From: Shewanella maritima
Lineage (GTDB): Bacteria > Pseudomonadota > Gammaproteobacteria > Enterobacterales > Shewanellaceae
Direction: 5' to 3'
NCBI RefSeq assembly: GCF_004295345.1
Contig: NZ_CP036200.1
Location: forward strand, 2,315,001 to 2,379,000
Length of the DNA: 64,000 nucleotides
Of the stretch, positions 57,110-64,000 are shown piece after piece (within the stretch, counting starts at the first letter, position 1; every line of letters starts with the position of its first letter). The notes beneath the pieces were generated by a model that saw nothing but the letters and a program-made list of their open reading frames with translations, was not told where the DNA came from and did not search any database. Position numbers and translations under genes: made by a program.

Positions 57110-57737
57110 ACTCACCACTTTGCTAGCTAGCGTGTTACTCACAGCGACTTGCACTGTTAGCTTTGCCAGCCAAGCATCTTTGCCGTCAGAAAAGGTCTAT
57201 GACACAGGCGAAAATATCCCTAAACCAATGATTATGTCGCGCTTCATTGAAATGACCAAAGCACGTAAGGTCAATGAAATACCACTTACAAGTCTTGATG
57301 GTGAAACCGTAAAGCTCAGTGACTATCGCGGTAAGTTAGTGGTGATGAACCTATGGGCGACCTGGTGCGCCCCTTGTATTAAAGAAATCCCGATGATGGA
57401 AAAGATCCGTCAGGACAATATTAATAACGACCTTGTAGTGATGCCGGTGTCAATTGATGAGGAATATGACAAGGTTGCGGCATTCCTTACCCGCCACAAG
57501 CTTGATGGTTATCCAACCCTCATCGACCCACAAGCCCAAATTGAAAACATGGTGCCACTTAACGTGGTACCAGCAACATACGTATTTGACGGCGAAGGCA
57601 ACTTAGTTGGCTTTTTACGTGGCTATCTCGACTGGGGCGACAAAGAGGTTCAGCCTTATCTTGAACAGCTCACTGCCAAGTACGCCAATCCCACCACTTT
57701 TAGCAATGCTCAATCTCGAGGGGCCAGCGCCGAGTAA
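57102..57737 (+). CDS. CcmG/TlpA-like periplasmic thiol-disulfide oxidoreductase
   Basis: 211 aa with a signal peptide ending near SFASQ. The thioredoxin-fold active site is WATWCAPC (C89, C92), and a cis-Pro is in VVPATYVFD. It belongs to the TlpA/ResA/CcmG group that keeps haem-binding cysteines reduced. It overlaps the ccmH-like gene by 8 bp. It completes the CcmF/H/G operon. Confidence 0.9.
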   Translation: MNKLTTLLASVLLTATCTVSFASQASLPSEKVYDTGENIPKPMIMSRFIEMTKARKVNEIPLTSLDGETVKLSDYRGKLVVMNLWATWCAPCIKEIPMMEKIRQDNINNDLVVMPVSIDEEYDKVAAFLTRHKLDGYPTLIDPQAQIENMVPLNVVPATYVFDGEGNLVGFLRGYLDWGDKEVQPYLEQLTAKYANPTTFSNAQSRGASAE

Positions 57738-57759
57738 CATTGGCTACCCTTTATTGCTC

Positions 57760-57797
57760 CCGCCCAAATAAGGCAACACTCATTTGGGCGGTTTTTT
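57760..57797 (+). terminator. Terminator of the ccmF/H/G-like operon
   Basis: CCGCCCAAAT / ATTTGGGCGG with a 12-nt loop is followed by T6, 22 bp beyond the last stop. Confidence 0.92.
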
Positions 57798-57900
57798 CTT
57801 TTTGGCCCTCAGCAAGCCTTCACGACTGAATGCTCCACAACTTGATTAACGTCCGCACCCACAATACCCTTATCGACACCACGCATATTGCTGATTATTT

Positions 57901-58152
57901 ATGGCTAAACCCAACAAAAAACTGCCTACTCGCACTGTCGATATTTATTGTGCCAACTGCAAAACCCAACTGTACAAATACCATAAAGGCGGTAAAGGCT
58001 CGCTAGTGAAATGCTTTAAAGAACGGATTGCAGTTGATTACACCAAAGCAACCGGGATATGCCCGCAGTGCGAGCAAACCTTCGCCCGCGACACCTTAGT
58101 ACGTGGCACGCCCGCGCTAAAAATGATTGGCGGTAAGGTATATATGAAGTAA
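57901..58152 (+). CDS. Small zinc-ribbon protein, function unknown
   Basis: 83 aa, basic. CANC (about 18-21) and CPQC (about 60-63) form a likely zinc ribbon. The C-terminus RGTPALKMIGGKVYMK is also distinctive. Similar small proteins are annotated only as hypothetical, as far as I recall. It stands alone just after the haem-lyase terminator. Confidence 0.8.
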   Translation: MAKPNKKLPTRTVDIYCANCKTQLYKYHKGGKGSLVKCFKERIAVDYTKATGICPQCEQTFARDTLVRGTPALKMIGGKVYMK

Positions 58153-58242
58153 GCCGAGTTTTTATTTCTAATTTACTCTAAAACCCTGTGCTAATAGGGT
58201 AAAGCTAGCATTTTCACGCTTCACAAATTGCTATTTTAGCTA

Positions 58243-58508
58243 GGGCCTGTTGATCTTTGCTGATTAGAATTTGTTCGAATTAAAAGCACTTTAATCGCGA
58301 CGCGAGCGATGACGTCTAGTCACCTACACAAACTCGCTCGCAACAAAGAGTAAAGTGCTTTTAAACGAACCTTTCAGGCAACGCTTGTTGTCATTTCTAC
58401 AGTGTTAACGACTTACTCATGTGGAATAACCACACATCAAAGTCGTTGCCTTGTATAAATTTCCAACAAGCAGCTGCAAAAATAATCTTGAAAGATCAAC
58501 AGGCCCTA
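58243..58508. mobile_element. 266-bp MITE-like element with TA target duplication
   Basis: Terminal inverted repeats GGGCCTGTTGATCTTT (58243-58258) and complement (58493-58508) are perfect; the identity extends through the flanking TAGC. The TA at both ends fits a Tc1/mariner-IS630 type target duplication. Inside, AAAAGCACTTTA / TAAAGTGCTTTT, AGGCAACG / CGTTGCCT and ACGACTT / AAGTCGT form nested hairpins. There is no transposase. It ends 65 bp before the next gene. Confidence 0.8.
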
Positions 58509-58573
58509 GCATAGATGCAGCAAAATCCGCTGCGACAATCTCAGCACTTTGGGTGAAACGTAGGGTGAAAAAG

Positions 58574-58939
58574 ATGAAAAAACAAATTATTGCAGGCTTA
58601 GTGGCAGGACTTATTGTTAGTGGTCTAGGTATCGCAGCTAGCGTACAAGCACAGCCAATGACACAAACGCTTGATACTGAAACTGCCATAGGTGTTGGCG
58701 GCTTAATGATTTGCGACGTGTTTTACAATGAAAATGAAATGCCAATTCAAGGCGCCATTGTCAAAAAGGCCGTGTTAGACCATCAAAAAGCCGGCATTGA
58801 AGACCACATCATGACCCAGGAAACCAGCAACAAGTTAGAGCAATATTTTGCCGACTTTAGAGCATCTAGCGAAGAGCAAAAAATGCACCTTTGCAATCAG
58901 GCAATTGAGTTTGCGCGTAACAGCACTTTTGTAAAGTAA
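58574..58939 (+). CDS. Small exported protein, function unknown
   Basis: 121 aa from ATG 58574 (AGGG RBS). The open frame continues upstream into the MITE-like element, but that part is not coding. A Sec signal ends at SVQAQPM (about residue 26). The mature part is helical and acidic with two Cys (ICDVF and HLCNQ). The element just upstream may supply or interrupt its promoter. Confidence 0.75.
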   Translation: MKKQIIAGLVAGLIVSGLGIAASVQAQPMTQTLDTETAIGVGGLMICDVFYNENEMPIQGAIVKKAVLDHQKAGIEDHIMTQETSNKLEQYFADFRASSEEQKMHLCNQAIEFARNSTFVK

Positions 58940-59145
58940 GCGGCTAAAAGCAAGCGATAAGAACAAGCGCCAATAGACCGGTTGGTTTTTGCCGATTCTG
59001 CATCGGCAGTTCATACAACCAGCATATTCCTGATCTAAAGTTTAATTAAGCAATGTTAGCAATAAGAGTTAGCTAGTGTTTTTTTAATGGTGATGATATT
59101 TTTAGTAATTAAAAACAATTAATTAGCTTAATTAAAGGGACTTAA

Positions 59146-60135
59146 ATGCTAAATAAAATATTATACTACTACGCAAAAATTCAGAATAAACTCTTTTACG
59201 AATCTGTTGACGAAGCGTTAGATTTTAGTCGTTTTGATGAGTTTATTGGTTATTTACAGCGCAGGCAGTGGTCTTCTTTCGAAGACGGATATAGGGAGCT
59301 CGCTTGTGATGAGCGGCATTTGTTAATGACAGCAATACCTCAACAGTTAAATAACCCTGACTTGTTTGCAGATTGGCGATATGGCAGTCAGTCGTACTTA
59401 GCCTTACAATTTAGTGGCGCAGTTGAACTCCACAATGCATGGCGCGCACGAGGTTATACTTGGATCGAATATGTTCCAGAGGACAAAATAAAGGCTTCAT
59501 CTCAAGGTTTTGAAGATGCTTTTGATTATTTTTCGGAAGCAATTACTCAAGGTGCTGAAGATGCAGAACTTTATGTTGGTATTATTCAAACATTTGCTGG
59601 TGGTAGCCCAAGTGAACAAGTCATTATTGATGCGTTTAATAAGGTATTGGAACTACAGGAACGACATTTACCAGCAGCGATTTATACGCTTTCAGCATTG
59701 AGTGAGCGCTGGCATGGAAGCGAAAGAAGCATGTTTCATTTTGCTTATGCTCTGGCAGACAAAGACCCATTTTATAACTCCATTGTTCTTTGTGCCCATA
59801 TTGACAAATGGTCCTACGACACGCTTAACGAAATCCCTATGGCTGCTTACTACTTTTTGGGTGACGACATTCGCCAAGAGGCCCCAGTCCTTGAAAAAGA
59901 AGATTTGTGTATTCAGGAGGGTTCTAAATATTTCGGCTTACAGGCAAGCAATGTATATGCGTTTGTAGGGTATAAAACTAAAATACGGCTGCTTGCAAAT
60001 AAACACCTGTTAAAAATAAAGCACCTTTTTACCCGTTTCCCCTGGGAAGAAGAGGGAAGCGCTAAAGATATTGTGAATAAAGCTCGAAGGGAAATGCGGC
60101 TTGGTGCGTTGAAAAAGCAAAGAACTAAAAAGTAG
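59146..60135 (+). CDS. Large soluble protein, possibly DUF4034/TPR-like, function unknown
   Basis: 329 aa, no signal peptide, mostly helical. The middle (GFEDAFDYFSEAITQGAEDAEL onward) reads like TPR-type helix pairs, and the MFHFAYALADKDP segment resembles DUF4034 proteins, though I am not certain. The C-terminus is strongly basic. RBS AAGGGA. Base composition is more AT-rich than the neighbours, which could mean transfer. Confidence 0.7.
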   Translation: MLNKILYYYAKIQNKLFYESVDEALDFSRFDEFIGYLQRRQWSSFEDGYRELACDERHLLMTAIPQQLNNPDLFADWRYGSQSYLALQFSGAVELHNAWRARGYTWIEYVPEDKIKASSQGFEDAFDYFSEAITQGAEDAELYVGIIQTFAGGSPSEQVIIDAFNKVLELQERHLPAAIYTLSALSERWHGSERSMFHFAYALADKDPFYNSIVLCAHIDKWSYDTLNEIPMAAYYFLGDDIRQEAPVLEKEDLCIQEGSKYFGLQASNVYAFVGYKTKIRLLANKHLLKIKHLFTRFPWEEEGSAKDIVNKARREMRLGALKKQRTKK

Positions 60136-60236
60136 GTTTATCAACGCCGGACAAGCTATAAGCTAAACCTAGTGACAAGCCAAAGCAAAACTGGCCTATA
60201 GTAATAATCAGGCTGCGACCCGATTTAACTCCAGAT

Positions 60237-60282
60237 AAAAAAAATCCGCTGCAGTTGAAAGATGGGATCAAAAGCAGCGGAG
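60237..60282 (-). terminator. Terminator of the small exported protein gene
   Basis: A perfect 8-bp stem TCCGCTGC / GCAGCGGA with a 21-nt loop is followed by T8 on the minus strand, 50 bp beyond the stop of the gene at 60332. Confidence 0.88.
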
Positions 60283-60331
60283 GACGGAGACCCTCATGCT
60301 ATGTAGTCAAACTTAACTCAAGCTTAGGGTT

Positions 60332-60706
60332 TTACATGTAAGTTGCACTATGAACCGAGTAACTGAATTTTTGTGATGTAGGTCCCGGAATGGTGCAGCG
60401 CGTGGTCAGTTTATGGGTTTTGCCTGCAGCGATTCTCCAGTTTCCGGGCAGCACTTTTACTTTTTGTTGCCCCTTATATAGGTAGGTAACCTTTAGCTTG
60501 ATATCTATCTTCTTCGATGAGTGTTTATTCTTCACATAAGGTGTTTTACCACCGTTACCACAACTAGGTGACATAGAGCCAACTTCGACATATTGCTCAG
60601 CCGTTTTGGCAGTCATATTCGTGGACGTAGCATTTTGCGCGTGGGCATAGTTTGCCTGAGCAAAGCCAAATACAGCTATGGCAACGAGAGTAGTAATCGC
60701 TTTCAT
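60332..60706 (-). CDS. Small exported protein, function unknown
   Basis: 124 aa with a Sec signal ending at NYAHAQN (about residue 23). The mature part is basic, with two Cys (SPSCGNGG and TTRCTIPG) likely to form a disulfide, and a beta-rich pattern (KIDIKLKVTYLYKGQQKVKVL). AAGGAAAGG precedes the start. No family is recognised. Confidence 0.75.
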   Translation of the reverse strand: MKAITTLVAIAVFGFAQANYAHAQNATSTNMTAKTAEQYVEVGSMSPSCGNGGKTPYVKNKHSSKKIDIKLKVTYLYKGQQKVKVLPGNWRIAAGKTHKLTTRCTIPGPTSQKFSYSVHSATYM

Positions 60707-60852
60707 GACCTTTCCTTTGTCTAATTATTTGAATAAGAGCTATAGAATTTAATTTCTTTTCAGATACTTGATTACAACCGCCTACGTCGCCCAATTATGT
60801 GCATGGCTAATTATTAACCTAAACAAAGATATCCGACACTACAAGTAACTCG

Positions 60853-61770
60853 TTAATCTAGTCTGCCAAATAGCTGCTCGGCCATTTGCTCAAATTGTTC
60901 CCTGAGCCAGTTATTTATTGGGTCATGCTCTGCTTGTTCATGCCAGTACATGTGTACAGGCAATGGCGGCACCTCAAAAGGTAATGGCGATACCACCACA
61001 GGCAGCTTTTGCTGCAATAGCTTGGCATACGAGTTGGGCATGGTCAGCAGCATATCACCCTGACAAGCCACCGATGCCGCTGCAAAATAATGCTCGCAGC
61101 GCAGCACCACATTACGAGTAATGCCGTGTTTGGCCAGCGCCATATCTACCACATCTACTTTAGAGCCTTTAAGCGATACGATACCGTGGGGATATTGCTG
61201 ATAGTTGGCCAAATTAAGTTGGGCCAATATTGGATGATCGGGCCTACAAACCAATGAAAAGTGCTCATTACAAATAAGCTGGCTTTTAATGCCACGCCCG
61301 GTTGGTGTAAGCACATCAATCACAATATCCAGTTGCTGCTCACTCAACTGCTTATCAATATCCACTAAGGTAATTTGCCGACTATCAATACTTAAATTGG
61401 GTGCTTGCTGTTGCACTCGCTGCATTAACGGCGGGAAGAAAATCGACTCGAGAATATCGCGCAGCCCCAAACGCAATAAGCGCGGCTGATTAAGCACATT
61501 CGCTCGATTGGGCGAGCCCAAAGTCCCCCGCAAACTCGCCATTGCCGCTTCAACACTGGGCATGATTTGCTGACACAGTTCAGTTGCCACCATCTTACGT
61601 CCATAGCGCACAAACAGTGGATCTTGATAAGTATCGCGCAGCCGTGCAAGAGCATGACTCACCGCTGGCTGGGTGAGGTGTAATTGCTGAGCAGCAAGCG
61701 TGATTGAGCCATGCTGGTAAATCGCCTGCAGCACCACAAATAAATTTAAGTCGACCTTACTATGAATCAA
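60853..61770 (-). CDS. LysR-family transcriptional regulator
   Basis: 305 aa. An N-terminal HTH (DLNLFVVLQAIYQHGSITLAA, then LHLTQPAVSHALARLR) and a LysR substrate domain are present. The frame begins with TTG: no in-frame ATG lies nearby and AGGGA sits 6 nt before the TTG. It is divergent from the class II aldolase gene with 84 bp between starts, the usual LysR-target arrangement, so it probably controls that gene and perhaps the BASS transporter. Confidence 0.92.
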   Translation of the reverse strand: MIHSKVDLNLFVVLQAIYQHGSITLAAQQLHLTQPAVSHALARLRDTYQDPLFVRYGRKMVATELCQQIMPSVEAAMASLRGTLGSPNRANVLNQPRLLRLGLRDILESIFFPPLMQRVQQQAPNLSIDSRQITLVDIDKQLSEQQLDIVIDVLTPTGRGIKSQLICNEHFSLVCRPDHPILAQLNLANYQQYPHGIVSLKGSKVDVVDMALAKHGITRNVVLRCEHYFAAASVACQGDMLLTMPNSYAKLLQQKLPVVVSPLPFEVPPLPVHMYWHEQAEHDPINNWLREQFEQMAEQLFGRLD

Positions 61771-61854
61771 ATTAATCCCTAAGCATAAAAATCCATCATT
61801 TGAATTTATGCTAATGGGCGATAGCCTAAAATTAAAGCAATTTTTAGAGGCTAA

Positions 61855-62736
61855 ATGATGACATCCCCACTCTCAGCGACAAAACAGCTAGCAACAGATC
61901 AACAAGCAAAAAGCGCTCAAGCACAAAAAATGGAGCAACAAATACAGCAATCAACGCGAGGCGACAGCCAGTTTAAAGTGCCTAGGCCACCACAGTTTGA
62001 TGATCCACAAGCAGAGCAAACCTATATTAAACAGCGCCTAGCGGCTGCTTTTAGGGTCTTTGCCATGCATGGTTTTGATGAAGGTTTAGCCGGGCATATT
62101 ACCGTGCGTGACAACATCGCACCTGACACCTTTTGGGTGAATCCATTGGCGGTTCATTTCAAACACATCAAAGCATCAGATTTAGTGCGAGTGGATCATC
62201 AAGGCAATATTGTTGAGGGTAAATACCCTATCAACAACGCCGCCTTTGCTATTCACTCACGTATTCATCATGCACGCCCAGACGTAAACGCAGTCGCCCA
62301 CGCTCACACCACCTATGGAAGAGCTTTTTCAGCGTTAGCACAGCCTATTTTGCCTATCTCGCAAGACGCGTGTTTGTTCTATGAAAACCATGCCCTGCTA
62401 GGCACCTTCACAGGTGTGGTGGCAGAGTTAACCGAGGGTGATTTAATCGCTAATGCGCTAGCGGATAATTGCGCTGTGATATTACAAAACCACGGCCTAC
62501 TTACCGTCGGCAGCAGTGTTGATGCAGCCTGCGCTAACTTTTGTATGTTAGAGAGTTGCTGTCATAGCCAATTACTCGCCCAAAGTGCGGTTCGGTCTGC
62601 TGAGCAACTCGCACAAATAGATCATCAAACCGCATTAAAAACCCGTCAGGTAAACGGCTCAGAAATCGTCACCTGGGGTAACTTCCAACCGCTTTATCAA
62701 AAAGTATTGGCAGAAGATGCAAGCTTTTTAGATTAA
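61855..62736 (+). CDS. Class II aldolase/adducin family protein
   Basis: 293 aa. An N-terminal Gln-rich extension (about 1-45) is followed by an adducin-type aldolase domain. The zinc-binding histidines are in AVAHAHTTYG (HxH) and the later NHGLLTVG; GHITVRD and the DLVRVDHQGNIV strand are also typical. The catalysed reaction is unknown; relatives act on sugar phosphates or keto acids. RBS AGAGG. Confidence 0.9.
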   Translation: MMTSPLSATKQLATDQQAKSAQAQKMEQQIQQSTRGDSQFKVPRPPQFDDPQAEQTYIKQRLAAAFRVFAMHGFDEGLAGHITVRDNIAPDTFWVNPLAVHFKHIKASDLVRVDHQGNIVEGKYPINNAAFAIHSRIHHARPDVNAVAHAHTTYGRAFSALAQPILPISQDACLFYENHALLGTFTGVVAELTEGDLIANALADNCAVILQNHGLLTVGSSVDAACANFCMLESCCHSQLLAQSAVRSAEQLAQIDHQTALKTRQVNGSEIVTWGNFQPLYQKVLAEDASFLD

Positions 62737-62818
62737 AAGCCGTTAGCTTTACATTAGCGCTTGCTTACACAATAAATGCTTAAGGCTAACTGGCAGCTAC
62801 GAAAGCATACGGTTGCGG

Positions 62819-62895
62819 TGACATTTAAAGCCTTTGAAAACATGGATGTTTTCGTAGAGCCCACAGGATGTGCTTGCAGCGAGCTTTAAATGTCA
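62819..62895. repeat. Perfect 13-bp stem enclosing two smaller hairpins
   Basis: TGACATTTAAAGC (62819-62831) pairs with GCTTTAAATGTCA (62883-62895). Inside are GAAAACAT-GG-ATGTTTTC and CACAGGATGTG. The GGA-containing tips resemble hairpins in the 20 kb and 39 kb repeat blocks. It sits between the aldolase and transporter genes and lacks a U-run. Confidence 0.75.
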
Positions 62896-63027
62896 TTGCA
62901 TCGCTTGCTAACTATTTAAGTTACCAAGCCTGCAACAAGCTGTAATTCAACGTCACAGCCTAATTCAATGATCTCAACCTAATTAATTGGTTTAGGCCTG
63001 ACAACAAAAAGCGAGATAAGGATAATC

Positions 63028-63936
63028 ATGACAGCTTCGTGGATAACTCAGGGCTTATTACCCGCTGCCATCGCTATGATCATGTTTGGCATGGGCTTGG
63101 GGTTAACCCTGGCAGACTTTAGCCGCGTCTTGCGCTGGCCTAAAGCGGTGGCGTTAGGGTTAAGCGGGCAAATGTTATTGCTACCTGCACTCGCTTTTAG
63201 TTTGTGTTTACTGCTGGAATTATCTGCGGAAATGGCGGTGGGGCTGATGATCCTATCAGCCTGCCCCGGCGGCACTATGTCGAATGTGATCAGTCAGCTT
63301 GCCCGCGCTAACCTCGCGCTTTCAATAACCCTAACCAGCTTTAGTACCCTGATCTGTTTAATCACAACGCCACTACTGATCAGCTGGAGTAGCAAGTACT
63401 TTTTAGGTCAGGCGCAGCCGCAATTCTCACTTGTTGATGTCACCTTAGGGCTTTGCGCAATTACTCTGCTGCCCATTGCCCTTGGCATGTTGGTAAATCA
63501 CTATTTTCCAAATGTCAGTCGCAAAGGAGAGCCACTCTTTAGGCGTTTTTCGGCGTTATTTATGGGGTTAATGATAATTGCAGTGTTGTGGCAAGAAAGA
63601 CAAATTTTGGCACAGTCATTTAAAGACATGTTCCTCGCGTGTTTGTTGCTAAACCTTGGTAGCGTAGCGCTTGGATTGCTGCTTGGTCGAATATTCAAAT
63701 TATCACGCACTGATGGCGTCACCCTAGCTATTGAGGTGGGCATTCAAAACGCGACGCTAGCTATGTTGATTGCCATGACATTTTTAAACCAACCACAACT
63801 TGCAATTGCAGCAGGTGTTTACGGGTTGACCATGTATGTGGGTGCGATGGTGATCGCGCTTTGGGCTAAATGGCCGCTAGGTGACAGTAAACCGGAGAAT
63901 CAACAGGCTAGCACTACACAGAGCAAAGCTAGCTAA
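63028..63936 (+). CDS. BASS-family (bile acid:sodium symporter) transporter
   Basis: 302 aa with about nine to ten membrane helices. The BASS signatures LMILSACPGGTMSNVISQLARANLALS and the later EVGIQNATLAML are present; both lie in the Na+ and substrate crossover region. RBS AAGGA. It follows the aldolase gene by 291 bp. BASS proteins carry organic anions such as pantoate, pyruvate or bile acids; the substrate here is unknown. Confidence 0.92.
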   Translation: MTASWITQGLLPAAIAMIMFGMGLGLTLADFSRVLRWPKAVALGLSGQMLLLPALAFSLCLLLELSAEMAVGLMILSACPGGTMSNVISQLARANLALSITLTSFSTLICLITTPLLISWSSKYFLGQAQPQFSLVDVTLGLCAITLLPIALGMLVNHYFPNVSRKGEPLFRRFSALFMGLMIIAVLWQERQILAQSFKDMFLACLLLNLGSVALGLLLGRIFKLSRTDGVTLAIEVGIQNATLAMLIAMTFLNQPQLAIAAGVYGLTMYVGAMVIALWAKWPLGDSKPENQQASTTQSKAS

Positions 63937-64000
63937 CACCTCACATCTAGCTAGCTCTTCATGTATAGAGGCTAGTCGAGTAGTTGCTGCACCATCTGTT

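Overview
The window looks like the chromosome of a marine gammaproteobacterium of the Shewanella type. This is judged from the 16S/23S rRNA sequence, a sirA/mccA-type octahaem sulfite reductase cluster, a menB gene beside a ccoG gene, and a full alginate-degradation island. No database search was possible, so the genus is an inference.

Layout. At 1-2.6 kb lies the promoter-proximal end of an rRNA operon on the minus strand: tandem promoters, 16S, a spacer without tRNA, and the 5' end of 23S. At 2.7-7.1 kb are housekeeping genes: ccoG, a small membrane protein, menB, a Fur-box-controlled DUF2061 protein and a cation/proton antiporter. At 7.5-11.2 kb is a pstSCAB phosphate-uptake operon behind a Pho box. 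At 11.8-16 kb are an unrecognised protein, an SMR efflux pump, a DEDDh exonuclease, and a cNMP/CBS/DUF294 protein whose N-terminus is displaced by an apparent one-base deletion. At 16-20 kb are a His-rich TonB-dependent receptor, a lipoprotein, a VOC protein and an exported phytochelatin-synthase-like protease.

Alginate island (about 20.9-41.8 kb). It encodes a MATE transporter, two tandem PL17 oligoalginate lyases, KdgF, KdgK, Eda, a FadR-type GntR regulator, a KdgM-type porin, one intact PL6 lipoprotein, a PL6-like paralogue lacking every catalytic and calcium-binding position, two PL7 lyases, a PF05426/PL38-like lyase and an SSS symporter. Surface and periplasmic lyases would cut the polymer, the porin and symporter would import products, and the PL17 enzymes, KdgF, KdgK and Eda would carry them to pyruvate and glyceraldehyde-3-phosphate. 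The DEH reductase step is not encoded here. A palindrome with the consensus TTGTANTACAA lies upstream of three transcription units and is probably the GntR operator. Complex repeats in opposite orientation bracket much of the island.

Sulfite-reduction island (42.2-57.8 kb). An octahaem SirA (seven CXXCH plus one CX15CH) stands between a dedicated haem-lyase operon (CcmF-, CcmH- and CcmG-like) and an opposite-strand cluster with rhodanese, FKBP, TPR, SirC, SirD, NosL, NosD, NosF and NosY proteins and a CadC/ToxR-like membrane regulator. No nosZ is present, so the nos-like genes are best read as copper supply for a haem-copper sulfite reductase.

The last part (57.9-64 kb) has small unrecognised proteins, a 266-bp TA-flanked MITE-like element, and a LysR regulator divergent from a class II aldolase and a BASS transporter. 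Several families of short hairpin-rich repeats are scattered through the intergenic regions.
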